Below are positions 11,710 through 21,934 of a stretch of 64,000 nt of DNA, one piece after another. The notes beneath the pieces are model-generated. The model did not search any database. It was not told the origin of the DNA and saw only the letters and a list, made by a program, of their open reading frames with translations. Positions within the stretch are counted from its first letter, which is position 1. The number at the start of each line of letters is the position of its first letter. Location of the stretch: the NCBI GenBank assembly GCA_964017125.1, contig OZ024911.1, positions 44,083,339 through 44,147,338 of the forward strand, given 5' to 3'. Position numbers and translations under genes: made by a program. This stretch comes from Flabesymbios commensalis (taxonomy: Eukaryota > Annelida > Polychaeta > Terebellida > Flabelligeridae).

Positions 11710-14084
11710 AGACGAGATGCTGTAATGATATTGCATACATGTTGTAATGCTGCTGCACTAGATAGTCACAGACTAAAGTTCGATATATCCATCACATACG
11801 AAGCAGCTGATTCCTATGATAGCAATATAATATTGTCATCACTTTTATCTCACAGTTTTCGAGTCTAATGACCTGAGATGTGATGTTTGACCTAGTTGTA
11901 ATAGAACCCTTGGGGAAAGGAGACCTCAGACCACTACGGCCCGAATTTCGAATGTTGTCTTTGGAGGGACGTGTCATCTGACTCATCTCGCAATCCTCGG
12001 TAGGTTTTACTTGCTCAGTTTAGCCTGCATGTACAATATAGATGAATAACTGCATTTACTATGTATGTAGTCCATTCTATCCTGCATGTGTACAAAAGTA
12101 TGCAGTATGTTTATATATCAGTGTTGCAACTGATCGAACCATCGACCCTCGGGGATTGACTTTAGACTTTAGTATTTGACGTTCATAGCTGGCATTGGGA
12201 TGCCTGGATGCTGACCAAAAGGTTTTTTTTATGTCAGTGGTAGCACTCAAACCTCTTGATCACAGGGTAGCAAACTGGCGTATCTCGTTCATCGAAGCTG
12301 AACCATCAAACTTATCAACAGTAATTATTCATAAAAAAGTGTAAAAAAAGTGTAACTAGTTATGTAGTTTCCAAATCTTTAGATTTTAGGATTTTTGATT
12401 TATATCTTTATTTATATCTTTAGATTTTATATTAGAACTTTTTTAATTTCCTGCCAGGACCATAACACGTTACCTATTGATCTGCGGCTAATTAAAAAAA
12501 CCCTATTATTGTTTGTTTTCCATTGTTAAAAGCTGGTTGTCACTGCTTTTGTTATAGTTTTCTCAAAATTGTTTTCTTCTGAATGGCGTCACGTGCAACG
12601 GTGCTACTCTGCCTCGCAGGCATCACGTTGGCTGCATGGTATATGTTTGAAAGCTGACTGGATGGGAGGTTCTCAGCAAACTCGGACGTTGATCATCTGC
12701 TGGTGTATTGTTTATCTACCATCTGTGACGCTGGCCAAACGTTACACCATGATCAACGTCTCGCATTTGCTTGTTTGACAAGCTGGCTGAATGACTGTCT
12801 AGATGGCAGCCAGTGTGGCTGGTTGGCTGCCTGGCTGAACGACTGGAAACCTATGCGCGGCGTGGATATGAGTGAGTGGGTCAGATTGTGTAGGCCACAG
12901 ATGCGGACTGACAGTGTAGGCGGCTGTTGTGACAGCACCCGTGAGCAGTGTGCATCACTGACCAGACAGAGACATGAGAAACCACACGACAACATGAAGA
13001 CTGAACAGAGGCGTCACGCAATCATAAAATCCTGCTGCCATCTACATCTGGATGTCGTGGTTCTCTAGCCTTCAAGCAGCGTGCACCATCCAGCATAGTG
13101 CTCCTCTTCTATCTTCATACTTGTGAAGTATACTTCGCTGGAGACGTTTTCCACAGATTGATTGTGATCAGCTGAAGGTAGCGGCAGACACCATCAGTTG
13201 GTTGACATTCTTCCGCAAAATAATTGTGCAGGAAGTATATAAAATCATTGGATCAGCGCTGGGCTAAACTTGAAACTGCCGCTGCCGCTTAATCTAACGA
13301 ATAAAAGGGACAGTTTTCAGAAGCAGAAATATTCACAAGTGAGCGTACTATTAGATTAGGAAAAATACAATCACTTTAAAGTTTGATACTCACATATTAT
13401 TTGTTAAGACTTATCAGATGTGCTCTGGTGAGCTTATCACAGTGCTTTGAATATATGTGCTGCTCGTTTACTTTAGTTTAGTGATATACTTCTTGGTTTA
13501 TTCAGTGACGCCGATAAAGAATGTATACTACTTATCTGAACCTTTAGCTCTGATTCACTTCTGTTGTGAGGATGCTGCTGTCCCAGAAAGAGATAACTAT
13601 CTACACTTCAACCGATCCAGTATGTATTATTTTGAATGCGTTCTCGTGTCATCCATAACGCCTAATTAAGTAGCACAAATTTACATTCCAGTGTTACATC
13701 GATAAAAGTGGAAATCATCGTATCGTGGTTTAGGAATGCTCGATAGTGGGTTGATTTATGTGGCATGTCAGCGTGTGAGAATGACATGATTAGAATAGCT
13801 CCATCACAAAGCTTTCATGTGCATCACGGAAGTCACGCAAAGGAATTTTGTATGATAATAAGATATTTTCACAAAGCAGAAAAGATGATCGAGCAGGAGA
13901 TCCCCCGCGGATAAGATTACTCTCTTCGATTATTTAGCATCTTTGATCTCATCATGATCGTCACGATTATCAGCCTCAAGATCGTTGATCTGGTACGTAT
14001 ACATTGACTTACTCCCATTGGACGACAAGAAACGAAAGAACCTGTCTATATATCAGTTCTGTAAAGCTAATTTTAATTTAAAGC
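11710..14084. other. Unassigned sequence with a few short frames
   Basis: No family recognised. The interval 12480-13300 is GC-richer than its surroundings. It holds a 24-codon frame from 12583 reading like a signal peptide (MASRATVLLCLAGITLAAWY) with a possible splice donor near its end, and a cysteine-containing 121-codon frame at 12703-13068. Neither is enough to call a gene. Confidence 0.35.
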
Positions 14085-14290
14085 GACACAATCAAACCGA
14101 AGTCATCATTTTTATTTTGGCTCCTTGATCTTTTTACAAAATGTCCATACACTAGAACTGCTTTTAAATTTTGTAGTTGCGCATTTTCATGATTCACCAG
14201 TTAAAAGAGAAATAAGAATGAGATTTAATGTTATTCCTGTTTTTCTTATTACGATGATCGATAAAATCAAATCTCTTTTTTTTTTTCTAT
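14085..14290. mobile_element. Relic of the TTAA foldback family
   Basis: The phrases 'catttttattttggctcctt', 'actagaactg' and 'gcgcattttcatgattcacc' match the left half of the 9817-10182 element in the same order, with many differences. Only about half an element is recognisable. Confidence 0.55.
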
Positions 14291-14499
14291 TTTTTAATAA
14301 CTTAAGAACATATCAAGGAACCGTAATAGAAATGATTATTTTTAGCATGATTGTGTCTCTTTTAAGTTTTGTACATTACGCCGTGTACGCTTGTTTAAAA
14401 AAAAATATCGCATTTATTCACATTTATTCACATACATTCTGAACCAGCACGCATAGTTGAACCGATATCAGTTGTTATTGTTGGGTCAGCCAACATTAA

Positions 14500-14722
14500 C
14501 CCTTTGACTACCAGGCCGGGGTGCATGCCAGGATCCAGATGTACTGGTGTAGGAGTTCTATTTTTCGTCATTTGAAGCTGGAATTGCTAACGCAATTTCC
14601 AGCTTCAAATGACGAAAAATACATAAATGTAGTATATATTTGACGAAAATATGTGTCATTTTATGGTTACGTTCATTGACGAATGACGACGGAAATTTCC
14701 GTCATGTATGGTAGTGAAAAGG
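14500..14722. mobile_element. piggyBac-like MITE, 223 bp, flanked by TTAA
   Basis: TTAA lies directly outside both ends (14496-14499 and 14723-14726). The ends CCCTTTGACTACCA and TGGTAGTGAAAAGG are imperfect inverted repeats of the CCCTTTG type known from piggyBac. Inside, 14560-14583 and 14597-14620 are a perfect 24-bp inverted pair (ATTTTTCGTCATTTGAAGCT and on), and GACGGAAATTTCCGTC is a second palindrome near the right end. No coding capacity. Confidence 0.85.
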
Positions 14723-15120
14723 TTAAGGCAGTATTGGGTCTGGGTCTCGTGTTCCACGGGTGTATCCAAATACAACGCATTCGAGTTGAGCGACTTTTTA
14801 TATTGTTTTCTACATAGCGGAAGAGAAGCCCAGCGCTGGGAAACAATGCCATACTCTTTTTTTTAATAAACTTGCGATTGACTTATTTCTCGATAAACTC
14901 GCACTGGTGTTTAAATATGTCAGACTCTGATCAAACCCTGATCATAAGCGCTATACTAAGTTGGGCTTTACCTGTTTATTTACTAGTCCTGTAATTGTGT
15001 GCGAAAATGCATTAAAATAATAATGTTGATCGTAAACAAGTAAAGGTTATGGCATTTATTCCAGGAAAACACTATCGGAAATAAGTGTCCTGATCTACGC
15101 ACCTTGATTCCTTCCAGCCT

Positions 15121-15469
15121 GGGCCGTATTCTCGTGACCATTTACGGAGTTCCGCATCGTAGATTTTTGGAATTTCCTCAAATATTTCCGCATCTTTGGT
15201 TTTTTTCCGTAAGTGCTATTCTTGTTAATATTACGATGCGGAACTCACCTAAGTTTTAGGTAAAAGTTACGGAAGGAATTTGGGTGCCCTAAATTCTAGG
15301 AAAAAATGGGGTGTTTTGCATAAAAGTTAGGATGCGGAACTCCGCAAGTACAGTTTCCCGCAAATAGTTTGAGAATAGCGATTTACGGAATTCCGCAGTT
15401 ACGGAGTTCCGCATTTTAAAGTTGCGCAAAAATCCTAAAGTTAGGTGATCTTCACGAGAATACGGCCCC
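15121..15469. mobile_element. DNA-transposon MITE with repeated TTACGGAGTTCCGCA motifs
   Basis: Terminal inverted repeats GGGCCGTATTCTCGTGA (15121-15137) and TCACGAGAATACGGCCC (right end) are perfect over 17 bp. The interior carries at least five copies, in both orientations, of TTACGGAGTTCCGCA or its complement, a layout typical of transposase-binding subterminal repeats. The target duplication is not clear, so the superfamily is left open. Confidence 0.8.
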
Positions 15470-16554
15470 AGGTCATTATATTTGTGACTGGGGTACATCG
15501 AAATATCGATCCTCTATTATCCTTTGATGTTAAATCAGACTATTTTTTTATCACGTGGTTTTATGGTCCATCTGGTGTGCAGACTGCACTTGTTCATTTA
15601 TGACACACAGCGTATATGGGATACAGCTTGGTAATCGTAAGAAACATAGCTGATTCAAAAGGCAGTATCTAGTATCACTTGTTATCTTTAATATAGGCCT
15701 AATTAAGCACCACTGATTTATTGTGCCACTGATTGATTTAACTTTTTAACCCAAATTTAACAACTGATTTTTTATTATTTTTCACAAAATTAAATTATCT
15801 GATCTCTGCGCTTTGGACCTTTTTCCCATTTTATGTTTTAACTGCGATCCTTCCTCTGATCCAAAGCCTCTTCTGAACCGTTCGTGGGACCAGCTGTTTT
15901 ACTTTGCATTATTTTCAGCTATTCCATGTATTCAGGGATATGTGTTGGAAAATATGGGTGAGGTTGATTTTCAATGCAAATAATCCTCTCGGTGTTTTGT
16001 ACTTTAGTTCACTTGTACTGTATTTTGACCTGGTTTTTGTGTTTTTGGACTTGGCATTCTTTTCCGAGGAATATCTTGATTGATGTTTAGCATATTTGTT
16101 ACGAATGATCCTCAGAATTTCTAGATGTGTTTCTGGGTTAATGTACTTTAGTATACTTTCAAATCTGTTCTAATTTTTATGTATCTTGATTGATTGTTAG
16201 CATATTTGATAAGAATGATCATCCGGGGTTGTGGATGTGTCTGTCTGGGTTTTTCTATCTTGGTATATCTTAATTTTGTATTTTGACCCATTTTGCTATT
16301 TTTGACTTTGCATTCTCTTTTGGGACAGACTAAAAGATGGACTGTAAACATATTTGGTCTAAATTATCATCGTTAGCTTTTAATTTGCATTTAAGGGGTA
16401 CTTCGGTCTACTTTCAGTACTTTACTTTGATCCAGTTATATTGGATGTTTCACTATATTTACCTGGACATACCTTGGAAAATACGTGATGATTGTTCCAT
16501 ATTTGTGCATGATCCCCAGCGCCATAGACGTGCAACGGGATGCTTGTAGTGTTT
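15470..16554. other. No recognisable gene
   Basis: AT-rich. A partly duplicated phrase 'ttgattgatgtttagcatatttgttacgaatgatc' in shortened form occurs at about 16075 and 16187, about 110 bp apart, suggesting an old local tandem duplication. Nothing else is supported. Confidence 0.45.
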
Positions 16555-17430
16555 AGCATTTTTCCGTCTCTGCCGCCGGCCGCTGTTGCGAGCGTATCAG
16601 CAATTTAGCTCTCACTAAGAAGTTAACTGATGAACTTTGTTTATTTTTCACAGATATGACCTATGTGCCTGGGTAATTCTTCCCATATATTGTTTTTAGC
16701 ACCGAGCCCTAAACTGCCATTTTCTAAGATGGATGCCTCAAAAGCTTGTGGGCACGATATCCTATGAACCGTTGGTTGAATGACATTCAAATTTTAATGG
16801 GCGGTTCTCTGGGTATTAAAAGGCCATTTGCTAAGATGGCCGACCGAAAAGGCTGTGGGCATGACATCTTTTGAACCGTTGGATGAATCGAATTTAGATT
16901 TGATAGGGTGGTTCTCTGAAAATTGCTGATGATCTGATTAACGTCTGGGAATAATTCATTAAAAATAAGATGGCTGAAAAGCTTGTGGGGGTGATATCTT
17001 ATGAGCCGATTGCATTTAAATTTGATGTGGTGGTTCTTTAAAAATCTGATTAACTTTTGGGAATAATCCGTCAGAAACAAGATGGCTGATGGAGGATATT
17101 TCGAAAAAATGGTGACCTAGAAAGCTTGTGGGCCCGATATCTTATGAACCGTTCAAATTTGATACGAACCTTTTTTAAATTATATATTAATCATGGAAAC
17201 TGAACAGCCGTTATCGGCCACTAGCCAGCTCTTAACAAGCTAATTGATATGTACAATTAATTGACATGGTACAATTGAAGAGTTGGTTGGATAACATTCA
17301 AATTTGATGTGGTGGTTCTCTAGGCATTTCTGATGACCTGATTAACTTTTGCGAATTATCCATTGAAAATGAGATGGCTGAAGGTCTGCTGGGGGAGGAC
17401 ATCTTGAAAAAAATTACATATTGGGGGGAG
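16555..17430. repeat. Tandem-core element, second family, copy 1
   Basis: The head 'gtctctgccgccggcc', 'aatttagctctcac', 'atatgacctatgtg' is shared with 33355-34060. It is followed by four to five diverged units of about 115-140 bp, each with 'aagatggc', 'gcttgtgggcacgatatc', 'tgaaccgttgg' and 'ctgattaacttttggga'. Same architecture as the larger 144-bp elements but a different core sequence. Non-coding. Confidence 0.7.
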
Positions 17431-17530
17431 TGGATTAGGGAAACCTGTTTCTTGTTTTCTTCGGGGAGAAAATACAACGCTTGACAAGTTAATTTGAGAA
17501 CTCGGACTTCTTCAGGGGCATGGAGTACAA

Positions 17531-17650
17531 AAACAAACAAACAAACAAACAAACAAACAAACAAACAAACAAACAAACAAACAAACAAACAAACAAACAA
17601 ACAAACAAACAAACAAACAAACAAACAAACAAACAAACAAACAAACAAAC
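17531..17650. repeat. (AAAC)30 microsatellite
   Basis: Thirty uninterrupted AAAC units. The complementary strand is open and would read FVCL repeatedly, which explains a long spurious frame there. Confidence 0.98.
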
Positions 17651-18335
17651 TGGTCTTTTCGCTTCAATAATATCTATCTCGTGATGTCCCCACTCCCCAG
17701 AACGTTGACCTTGACCATGCTGCGTATGCCGGTGGGCCTACAACTTATGGTCTGCGAATCGTGACGACCCACCTACTTTAATATTATTGTGCTCGTAATA
17801 ATATACAGAATATTTTACTGTGTGTTTATTGATAATACAATCTATTCTCAGGCTCATGGCTTTGTATGTTCTATTTGAGAAAGTATGCTCATCACGTATA
17901 TTATTATCAAGGCAATCTATTTTAATTATTGCAATGCGAATCGAAATGGTGGAATTTTTAGTTATAAATAATTCATGTTACGTCTTGACAGTTTTATTTG
18001 ATATTGATTAACTTGCAGTGGGTGAACAGCCTGCGCATGAGTCAATTTGTTGGGACTAAACCGTGATTCTACTGAGCGTCGCGTTGTGTCCGTAGTTGAA
18101 GTGTAACTGTATTGGGCAAACTGTACCAAATCAAATTATAGAAGATGAAATGACGCAACCATATCCTCATCGTAACTTACCACTAAATATTATTTGTAAA
18201 AATAAGAAGACAAGTGCATATCAATATAGTAACAGCAAGCATTATGTACCACAGTGGATTCAACATTTTGATTGGCTGACAATCTCCGCCTTAGTTGTGT
18301 TGGAAACTGAGCTGGAAAAGTATTCACATGTGCGT

Positions 18336-18656
18336 TTAATGAAGCACTGCATGTTGTTTTTCTGTCATGTCTCCTTCATTATCGAAACTATTTTTCTGCA
18401 TAATTACACCGCGTACATCAACTGCAATGCATTCGCTGCCTCCAGTGACAGATATAAGCTCATTGTTTTTTGTTCTGTCATTCGCTTCTTCTTTAGATCG
18501 TGTACCCTTTCACCACGCCGCCATGTATTGTTCTCTCAAGAGATCTTCACAGTTTATAGTTGATCCTTTAAGCCAGCCACTGTACACACTTTTCCAACGC
18601 AGATACTCTTTCTTCAGAAGTTTTCCAACAACGAGAACGTTGTCAAGTGTCTGAGT
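18336..18656 (-). other. Coding-like segment on the minus strand, unrecognised
   Basis: Read on the minus strand from an acceptor-like GTTCCTGTAG at 18657, one frame gives 48 sense codons (starting TQTLDNVLVVGKLL), one TGA, then 57 more sense codons ending at a TAA at 18336-18338. The second block includes NNELISVTGGSECIAVDVRG. Composition is protein-like rather than repeat-like. A GT at the TGA (GCGTG then GTGAAA) could be a splice donor, or this may be a decayed exon. The plus strand is also open over part of the same stretch (18096-18563), so strand is uncertain. I do not recognise the family. Confidence 0.25.
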
Positions 18657-18843
18657 CTACAGGAACGCCTGCAATACCACTTGATTCTCAGCTTGCGGCC
18701 CAGGTCTCAAGGGAGGACGCACTGTGGCTGTGTCAAGATACATGTATCCAGCCTGACCACTTTCTGACCATTACTCACTTTGCATAGCGCTCACCAATCC
18801 CACGGGGCATAGGTGGAGGAGAACAACAGACAGGAAGCGCTAC

Positions 18844-18906
18844 CCAACGATGGATCAACTTTATGCCAACGTCTGAGACGTTGGCATAAAGTTGATCCAT
18901 CGTTGG
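18844..18906. mobile_element. Perfect 31-bp-arm hairpin MITE
   Basis: CCAACGATGGATCAACTTTA continues to AACGTCT and is repeated exactly in inverse after a single central G. It shares the CCAACG/AACGTCT core with the small palindromic MITE group. Perfect arms imply recent formation. Confidence 0.75.
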
Positions 18907-19213
18907 AAATTGCTCCTGGTATAAAGTGGCAGCATCACCTCTGCACTGTGGCGAGGCAAACATCACCCCTCCATAAAGCTCAGCTGTCACTGCTGCTGAA
19001 TGTCAGCTTTCACGCTTTATAACACTGCTTTTCCTCACAGCCATCGTTATAGAGAACCATTTGGTTTTATTGTCAACAGGTACTAAATGTATGGTACAAG
19101 TACGGGAGGCTGGGAGCCCTTTGATCTGCTGCTGGGTTGGTTGTAACCAAACTAGCCTTTCATGGATCTAAGTACGGTGGCCCATAGGGGCCAGGAATAA
19201 AATAAATTAAAAT

Positions 19214-19455
19214 GATTAATGCGTGCCCGCGCAATAATAATGCGTGCCCACGCAATAATAATGCGTGCCCACGCAATGACTAATGCGTGCCCACGCAATG
19301 ATCAGTCCGTGCCCACGCAATGACTAATGCGTGGTCACGCAATAATAATGCGTGCCCACGCAATAATAATGCTTGCCCACGCAATAATAATGCGTGCATA
19401 CGCAATAATAATGCGTGCCCACGCAATAATAATGCGTGCCCACGCAATGATTAAT
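19214..19455. repeat. 21-bp minisatellite of GCGTG/CACGC units
   Basis: Eleven units of 21-22 bp with consensus ATAATGCGTGCCCACGCA. Each unit is itself a short inverted repeat (GCGTG, CC, CACGC). A few units carry substitutions or use a GACTA linker in place of ATA. Confidence 0.95.
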
Positions 19456-19699
19456 ATATTATATTAACCCAGGCCTATATAGCCCACAACCTCTCTCAGT
19501 TCACTTTCCGACATTTGGTCGAATCTTCGAATGATTGCAGCTACCGGGTTCCTGGTTATATTATTCTGAGGTCTATCCGACCCAGATAGCAGATTTTAAA
19601 TGAAAAACCACGACGTTTTAAAATTAAATTGCAGTGCACAGTAAAAACTTTGTCTCCGCTTGGTCTTGGAATGAATCATCTAGCCATCTCAAGAATCCC

Positions 19700-19790
19700 T
19701 TCTCGGGTGTGGAAGGAAACACAATAACTCTCCAGGCAAGCATGCCCAGGCATCCAACCCTCATGTCGTCGTCTGTCAATCGATCAGTCA
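19700..19790 (+). mobile_element. Partial SINE-like fragment
   Basis: The order 'aaggaaacaca', 'ctccaggcaagcatgcccagg', 'ccaaccctcatgtcgtcgtctgt' resembles the middle of the SINE-like copies at 32585-32775 and 56165-56327. The tail is missing; (TCAA)n occupies its place. Confidence 0.35.
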
Positions 19791-19795
19791 ATCAG

Positions 19796-19884
<89 letters not shown>

Positions 19885-20110
19885 GCAATTAAAACTTCTA
19901 TGGCGCATAATCTGAAAGGCATAAGCTGTACATCAAATTAAAAAGTCACTTTAAAAAAATGATCGTGCTGGTCGAAAAGCAATAGTTTTACTTGCTAATT
20001 GCATTTATATATCTGCGACACTGTCGGCTATCCACAGTCATTTAAATTTCAAAAATATTATTAAAAACATCATAATCATGTCGTCGTCTGTCAATCGATC
20101 AGTCAATCAG

Positions 20111-20195
<85 letters not shown>

Positions 20196-20386
20196 GCAAT
20201 TAAAACTTCTATGGCGCATAATCTGAAAGGCATAAGCTGTACATCAAATTAAAAAGTCACTTTAAAAAAATGATCGTGCTGGTCGAAAAGCAATAGTTTT
20301 ACTTGCTAATTGCATTTATATATCTGCGACACTGTCGGCTATCCACAGTCATTTAAATTTCAAAAATATTATTAAAAACATCATAA
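19761..20386. repeat. Near-perfect tandem duplication containing (TCAA)n
   Basis: Copy 1 is 19761-20075 and copy 2 is 20076-20386. Each consists of TCATGTCGTCGTCTG, a (TCAA)n array of about 25 units, and about 200 bp of unique sequence ending in 'aaaacatcataa'. The unique parts look identical; the length difference of 4 bp equals one TCAA unit. This is a very recent duplication or, alternatively, an assembly artefact. Confidence 0.95.
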
Positions 20387-20439
20387 TCCGGAGAATAACT
20401 ATTTATTTGTGTGAGTGGTAATATTTGTGTTCGTTATTA

Positions 20440-21240
20440 AAATATCAAATCAAATTTACACTTATATAGCGCCCCCTCTGGAAAAACTAATCAAGGCGTT
20501 GTACATAATAACTTCCGCTTTGTGATTTTAAAGGTAGCGTAATAGTCTAGTTGTGACATCAGTCACCGTAGTGCTTGGTGAAATAGTGTGCCTTTAAAGC
20601 AGTCCTAAAACTGCAAATATCCTCTATCAACCTAAGGTTCAGAGGCAAGGTATTCCACAGATAAGCTGATACAAATGTCGCATCTCCAGCTCTTGATATT
20701 GTTCTTGGTCTAGTATGCAGCCTGTCAGACTGAGAGCGCAATGACCTCACAGGTCTATAGTTCCTGCTGATAGACGGGTCCAGTGTCATTAACTGCCCTG
20801 TGCACCAACACCATGATCTTGAAATGGATGCGAGACTCCACAGGTAGCCAGTGTCACATGTTCATACTTTGATCCGCCTAAGATAATTTTAGCAGCAACG
20901 TTCTGGAGGCGCTGTAATTTCACCAGGTTTTTACCAGAAGTGCCATAAAGCAGGGCGTTACAGTAGTCTATACACGACGTTATTACTGCGTTCACAACTC
21001 TTTCAATAGTCTCTCTGGGAAGGAACTACCGGATTTGTCCAATATGGTACATTGGAAGTAGCACGATTTTAACAGAATAGCTATATTATGGGACATGTCC
21101 AAATGACCAGATATAAAGCACCCGAATTCCTCACATTTTTCACAGCAGAGACTCTAACCTCACCAATATAGTACAGGAGGAATGGACCCATTTTTGGAGT
21201 TGAGTTGACACTTAAATTCCTAGAGATAAAAAATATATCA
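20440..21240 (-). mobile_element. 5'-truncated LINE (CR1/L2-like), 3' end
   Basis: On the minus strand the C-terminal part of a non-LTR reverse transcriptase is readable: SCIDYCNALLYG followed by LVKLQRLQNVAAKII, then RSLRSQSDRLHTRPR and SAYLWNTLPLNLRLIEDI, which match the conserved end of ORF2 in CR1/L2-type LINEs. Upstream to about 21220 further RT sequence (DMSHNIAILLKSCY) is present in other frames, so at least two frameshifts have accumulated. Downstream of the stop, GGCGCTATATAAGTGTAAAT and ATTTGATTTGAT form a typical LINE 3' end. Clade is tentative. Confidence 0.8.
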
Positions 21241-21824
21241 CGGGAAAGGTTTAAGTCTCTAGTTTATGGTGGCGTATACCGTTTTTGCCGTACGTGGTCG
21301 ATTTTTTCCAAACGTACGTTTGTGACGTCATGTCGCTATGGCAATGACGTCATTTTATGAACCAAATGGGCCAGACAAACTGCGAAATGGGGGTCCTGTT
21401 CAAGCCACTGCTCAGTATTAGTATGATGCGGTGTCGATTCTTAATGTTTCAGCACATACCACGCATACCTGGTAATAGTTGTATATATTCAATATGTTGT
21501 AAATTCACATTTAATGACCATAAAATTACATTAGTCTTTGATACAAGCGAATATATTGTTTTAGAAAAAATATGCACCCGAAATATTGTAGAGAATAAAG
21601 TTGTGTGTTATATCTTTAATTCTGATTACGGAGACCCTTGTAATATTTCATTGAAAAGGTATTTATCTCTACCTTTTCGTGAGCTAGCGATAGTAACGTC
21701 AAAATAATCATATGGCGAATACATCGCTCTTTTATGACGTCATATTTTTCCGTTTTTATCAAGCTTACATTTGATTTAACAACCATTTATCACTAGGTGG
21801 ATCTTCACGACTCGCTTAGCATAC
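21241..21824. other. Unassigned; open frame flanked by TGACGTCA sites
   Basis: A 116-codon plus-strand frame (21357-21707) of unknown kind. Upstream are two TGACGTCA palindromes (about 21321 and 21345) and downstream a third (about 21736). No splice-bounded or homologous coding evidence, so no gene is called. Confidence 0.3.
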
Positions 21825-21934
21825 CCCATCATACACAAGACGTTGACCCAATGTTGCCCTTATGTTGGACCAGCGACAAAGACGGTGGGTCAACGTTAAT
21901 GCAACATTGACTCAACGTCTCCTGTTTGCTGGGT
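21825..21934. mobile_element. Small MITE, CAGCAAACAC/AACGTTG type
   Basis: Inverted ends ACACAAGACGTTGACC and CAACGTCTCCTGTTTGCTGGGT, with 'gttggaccagcgac' and 'ggtgggtcaacgtt' inside. One of the clearer copies of about 110 bp. Confidence 0.65.

Noticed and set aside
17298-17648. 116-codon minus-strand frame starting with repeated FVCL
   Set aside because: Translation of the (AAAC)30 microsatellite and adjoining repeat.
19214-19455. CRISPR-like array
   Set aside because: Units are contiguous 21-22 bp tandem repeats without unique spacers, in an animal genome.
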